Source: Acetobacter fabarum (GTDB taxonomy: Bacteria > Pseudomonadota > Alphaproteobacteria > Acetobacterales > Acetobacteraceae). From it: a stretch of 58,166 bases of DNA. Location of the stretch: the NCBI RefSeq assembly GCF_011516925.1, contig NZ_WOTG01000013.1, positions 1 through 58,166 on the forward strand, given 5' to 3'. The notes below the pieces were generated by a model. It had not been told where the DNA came from. It searched no databases and saw only the letters and a program-made list of their open reading frames with translations. This document shows, one piece after another, positions 57,620 to 58,166 of the stretch. How positions within the stretch are numbered: the first letter of the stretch is position 1; the number at the start of each line of letters is the position of its first letter. A program made the position numbers and the translations under genes.

Positions 57620-57645
57620 GCGTCACAACGGTCTGCGACATACTG
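57620..57645 (+). promoter_or_regulatory. Bipartite motif site 8 (upstream of the 57678 gene)
   Basis: Plus strand GCGTCACAAC-N10-ATACTG, spacer GGTCTGCGAC, ending 32 nt before GTG 57678. Confidence 0.65.
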
Positions 57646-57677
57646 GGGGAAGACCAACAAGGCAAAGGAGCCGCCCC

Positions 57678-58151
57678 GTGTCGCTCAGATCCACGCTTAC
57701 CCTCACCCTGCTGGCAGGTGGCCTGCTGGCAGGGCCAGCCTACGCTCAGGATGTGTCGCCTGCCGAACTCGACCGACTGGCTGCTGAACGGCAGGAAGCC
57801 ATCGGCCCGCGCGACTGGGGACCGCCTGTCGACGCCGCACCTGAGGCGCAGCTGATGCCGCTTGGCGGGCACGTGACGTGCATGTCGCCCCGTATGGCGT
57901 TTGAACCGGTCTATGCCGGACCTGGGAGCAATACGAGACAGGTTGGTGTCGCCCCACCCCAGCTTGCGGTTACCACGACGACTTCAGGCGGTTGGACCCG
58001 CATCCTGCGTGCTTATGGGAAAGCCGCATGGATACCGACCGAGGATCTGCAGCCCTGGACATCCACGACAGCCTCTGCGGGCACACACTGCATCGTGGCC
58101 GGGATGAGACCATCTGACGGCATGATCCTCTTCTCATATCCTGGCGCATGA
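57678..58151 (+). CDS. Secreted SH3-like small protein, paralogue of the gene at 54061
   Basis: 157 aa from GTG 57678, chosen for AAGGAG at 57665-57670 and a clean signal peptide (LTLTLLAGGLLAGPAYAQ); the frame opens earlier at 57597. SPAELDRLAAERQEAIGPRDWG, TCMSPRMAFE, AVTTTTSGGWTRILRAYGKAAWIPTEDLQPW and RPSDGMILFSY follow the 54061 paralogue nearly residue for residue. It lies divergent from the DsbC-like gene, which suggests disulfide chemistry on a Cys pair (TCMSPR and THCIVAG) of this protein as one possible job. Confidence 0.7.
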   Translation: MSLRSTLTLTLLAGGLLAGPAYAQDVSPAELDRLAAERQEAIGPRDWGPPVDAAPEAQLMPLGGHVTCMSPRMAFEPVYAGPGSNTRQVGVAPPQLAVTTTTSGGWTRILRAYGKAAWIPTEDLQPWTSTTASAGTHCIVAGMRPSDGMILFSYPGA

Positions 58152-58166
58152 CGCGCCCCCTCTCTC

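Overview
The window looks like part of a large conjugative plasmid of an alphaproteobacterium, most likely an acetic acid bacterium (Acetobacteraceae). That guess rests on the high GC content of the core genes, the protein style and the codon use, not on a marker gene. No replication, partition or rRNA genes are present and the relaxase gene is cut by the left edge, so oriT and the replicon lie outside.

Layout. (1) 1-3482: 3' part of a MobF (TrwC/TraI-like) relaxase-helicase gene plus a small coupled gene. (2) 3483-15630: an accessory island, AT-richer in places. It holds an adenine methyltransferase with PD-(D/E)XK and HNH nucleases, an unknown two-gene AT-rich module, a CHAT protease-like gene, a DUF2971 gene, a DUF4238-like gene and a HEPN-like gene. 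Three copies of a ~95-bp hairpin repeat in the same orientation, and one partial copy, separate these modules. (3) 15631-16303: a VapC remnant overlapping an unknown gene. (4) 16358-44165, all on the minus strand: an IncI/R64-like (Dot/Icm-type, MPF-I) conjugation machine. One operon runs traH/dotD, traI/dotC, trbA/dotM, an unknown gene, traJ/dotB, traK/icmT, an unknown gene. A second carries trbC/dotL. A type IVb thin-pilus operon carries a TrbG/VirB9-like gene, pilL, N, P, O, Q, R, S, M, V and T. Then come traP, Q, R, T, U and traM, N, O. (5) 44169-44952: a two-domain HTH-type gene, interrupted by a run of 20 Gs, sits directly upstream of traM. (6) 45236-45885: HepT/MntA toxin-antitoxin. (7) 46012-52800, plus strand: second transfer operon ending in traY/dotA and accessory genes. 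(8) 52801-58166: a NYN-domain gene flanked by a 127-bp direct duplication, HigBA and VapBC systems, a DsbC-like periplasmic protein with its membrane partner, and two paralogous small periplasmic genes at either end of this block.

How it works together. TraH/TraI/TraN/TraO form the trans-envelope core, TraU/TraJ/TrbC/TrbA the cytoplasmic ATPase and coupling complex, TraY the polytopic inner-membrane protein, and the Pil proteins a retractable-type thin pilus for mating. The relaxase feeds DNA to TrbC.

Most notable: a bipartite motif, CGTCACAAC-N10-ATACTG, occurs eight times, always with a spacer of exactly 10 nt, mostly just upstream of transfer operons and the accessory periplasmic genes. 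In addition, the only obvious regulator candidate (two HTH-like domains) is currently out of frame at a G20 tract, which suggests either phase-variable control of conjugation or a homopolymer sequencing error.
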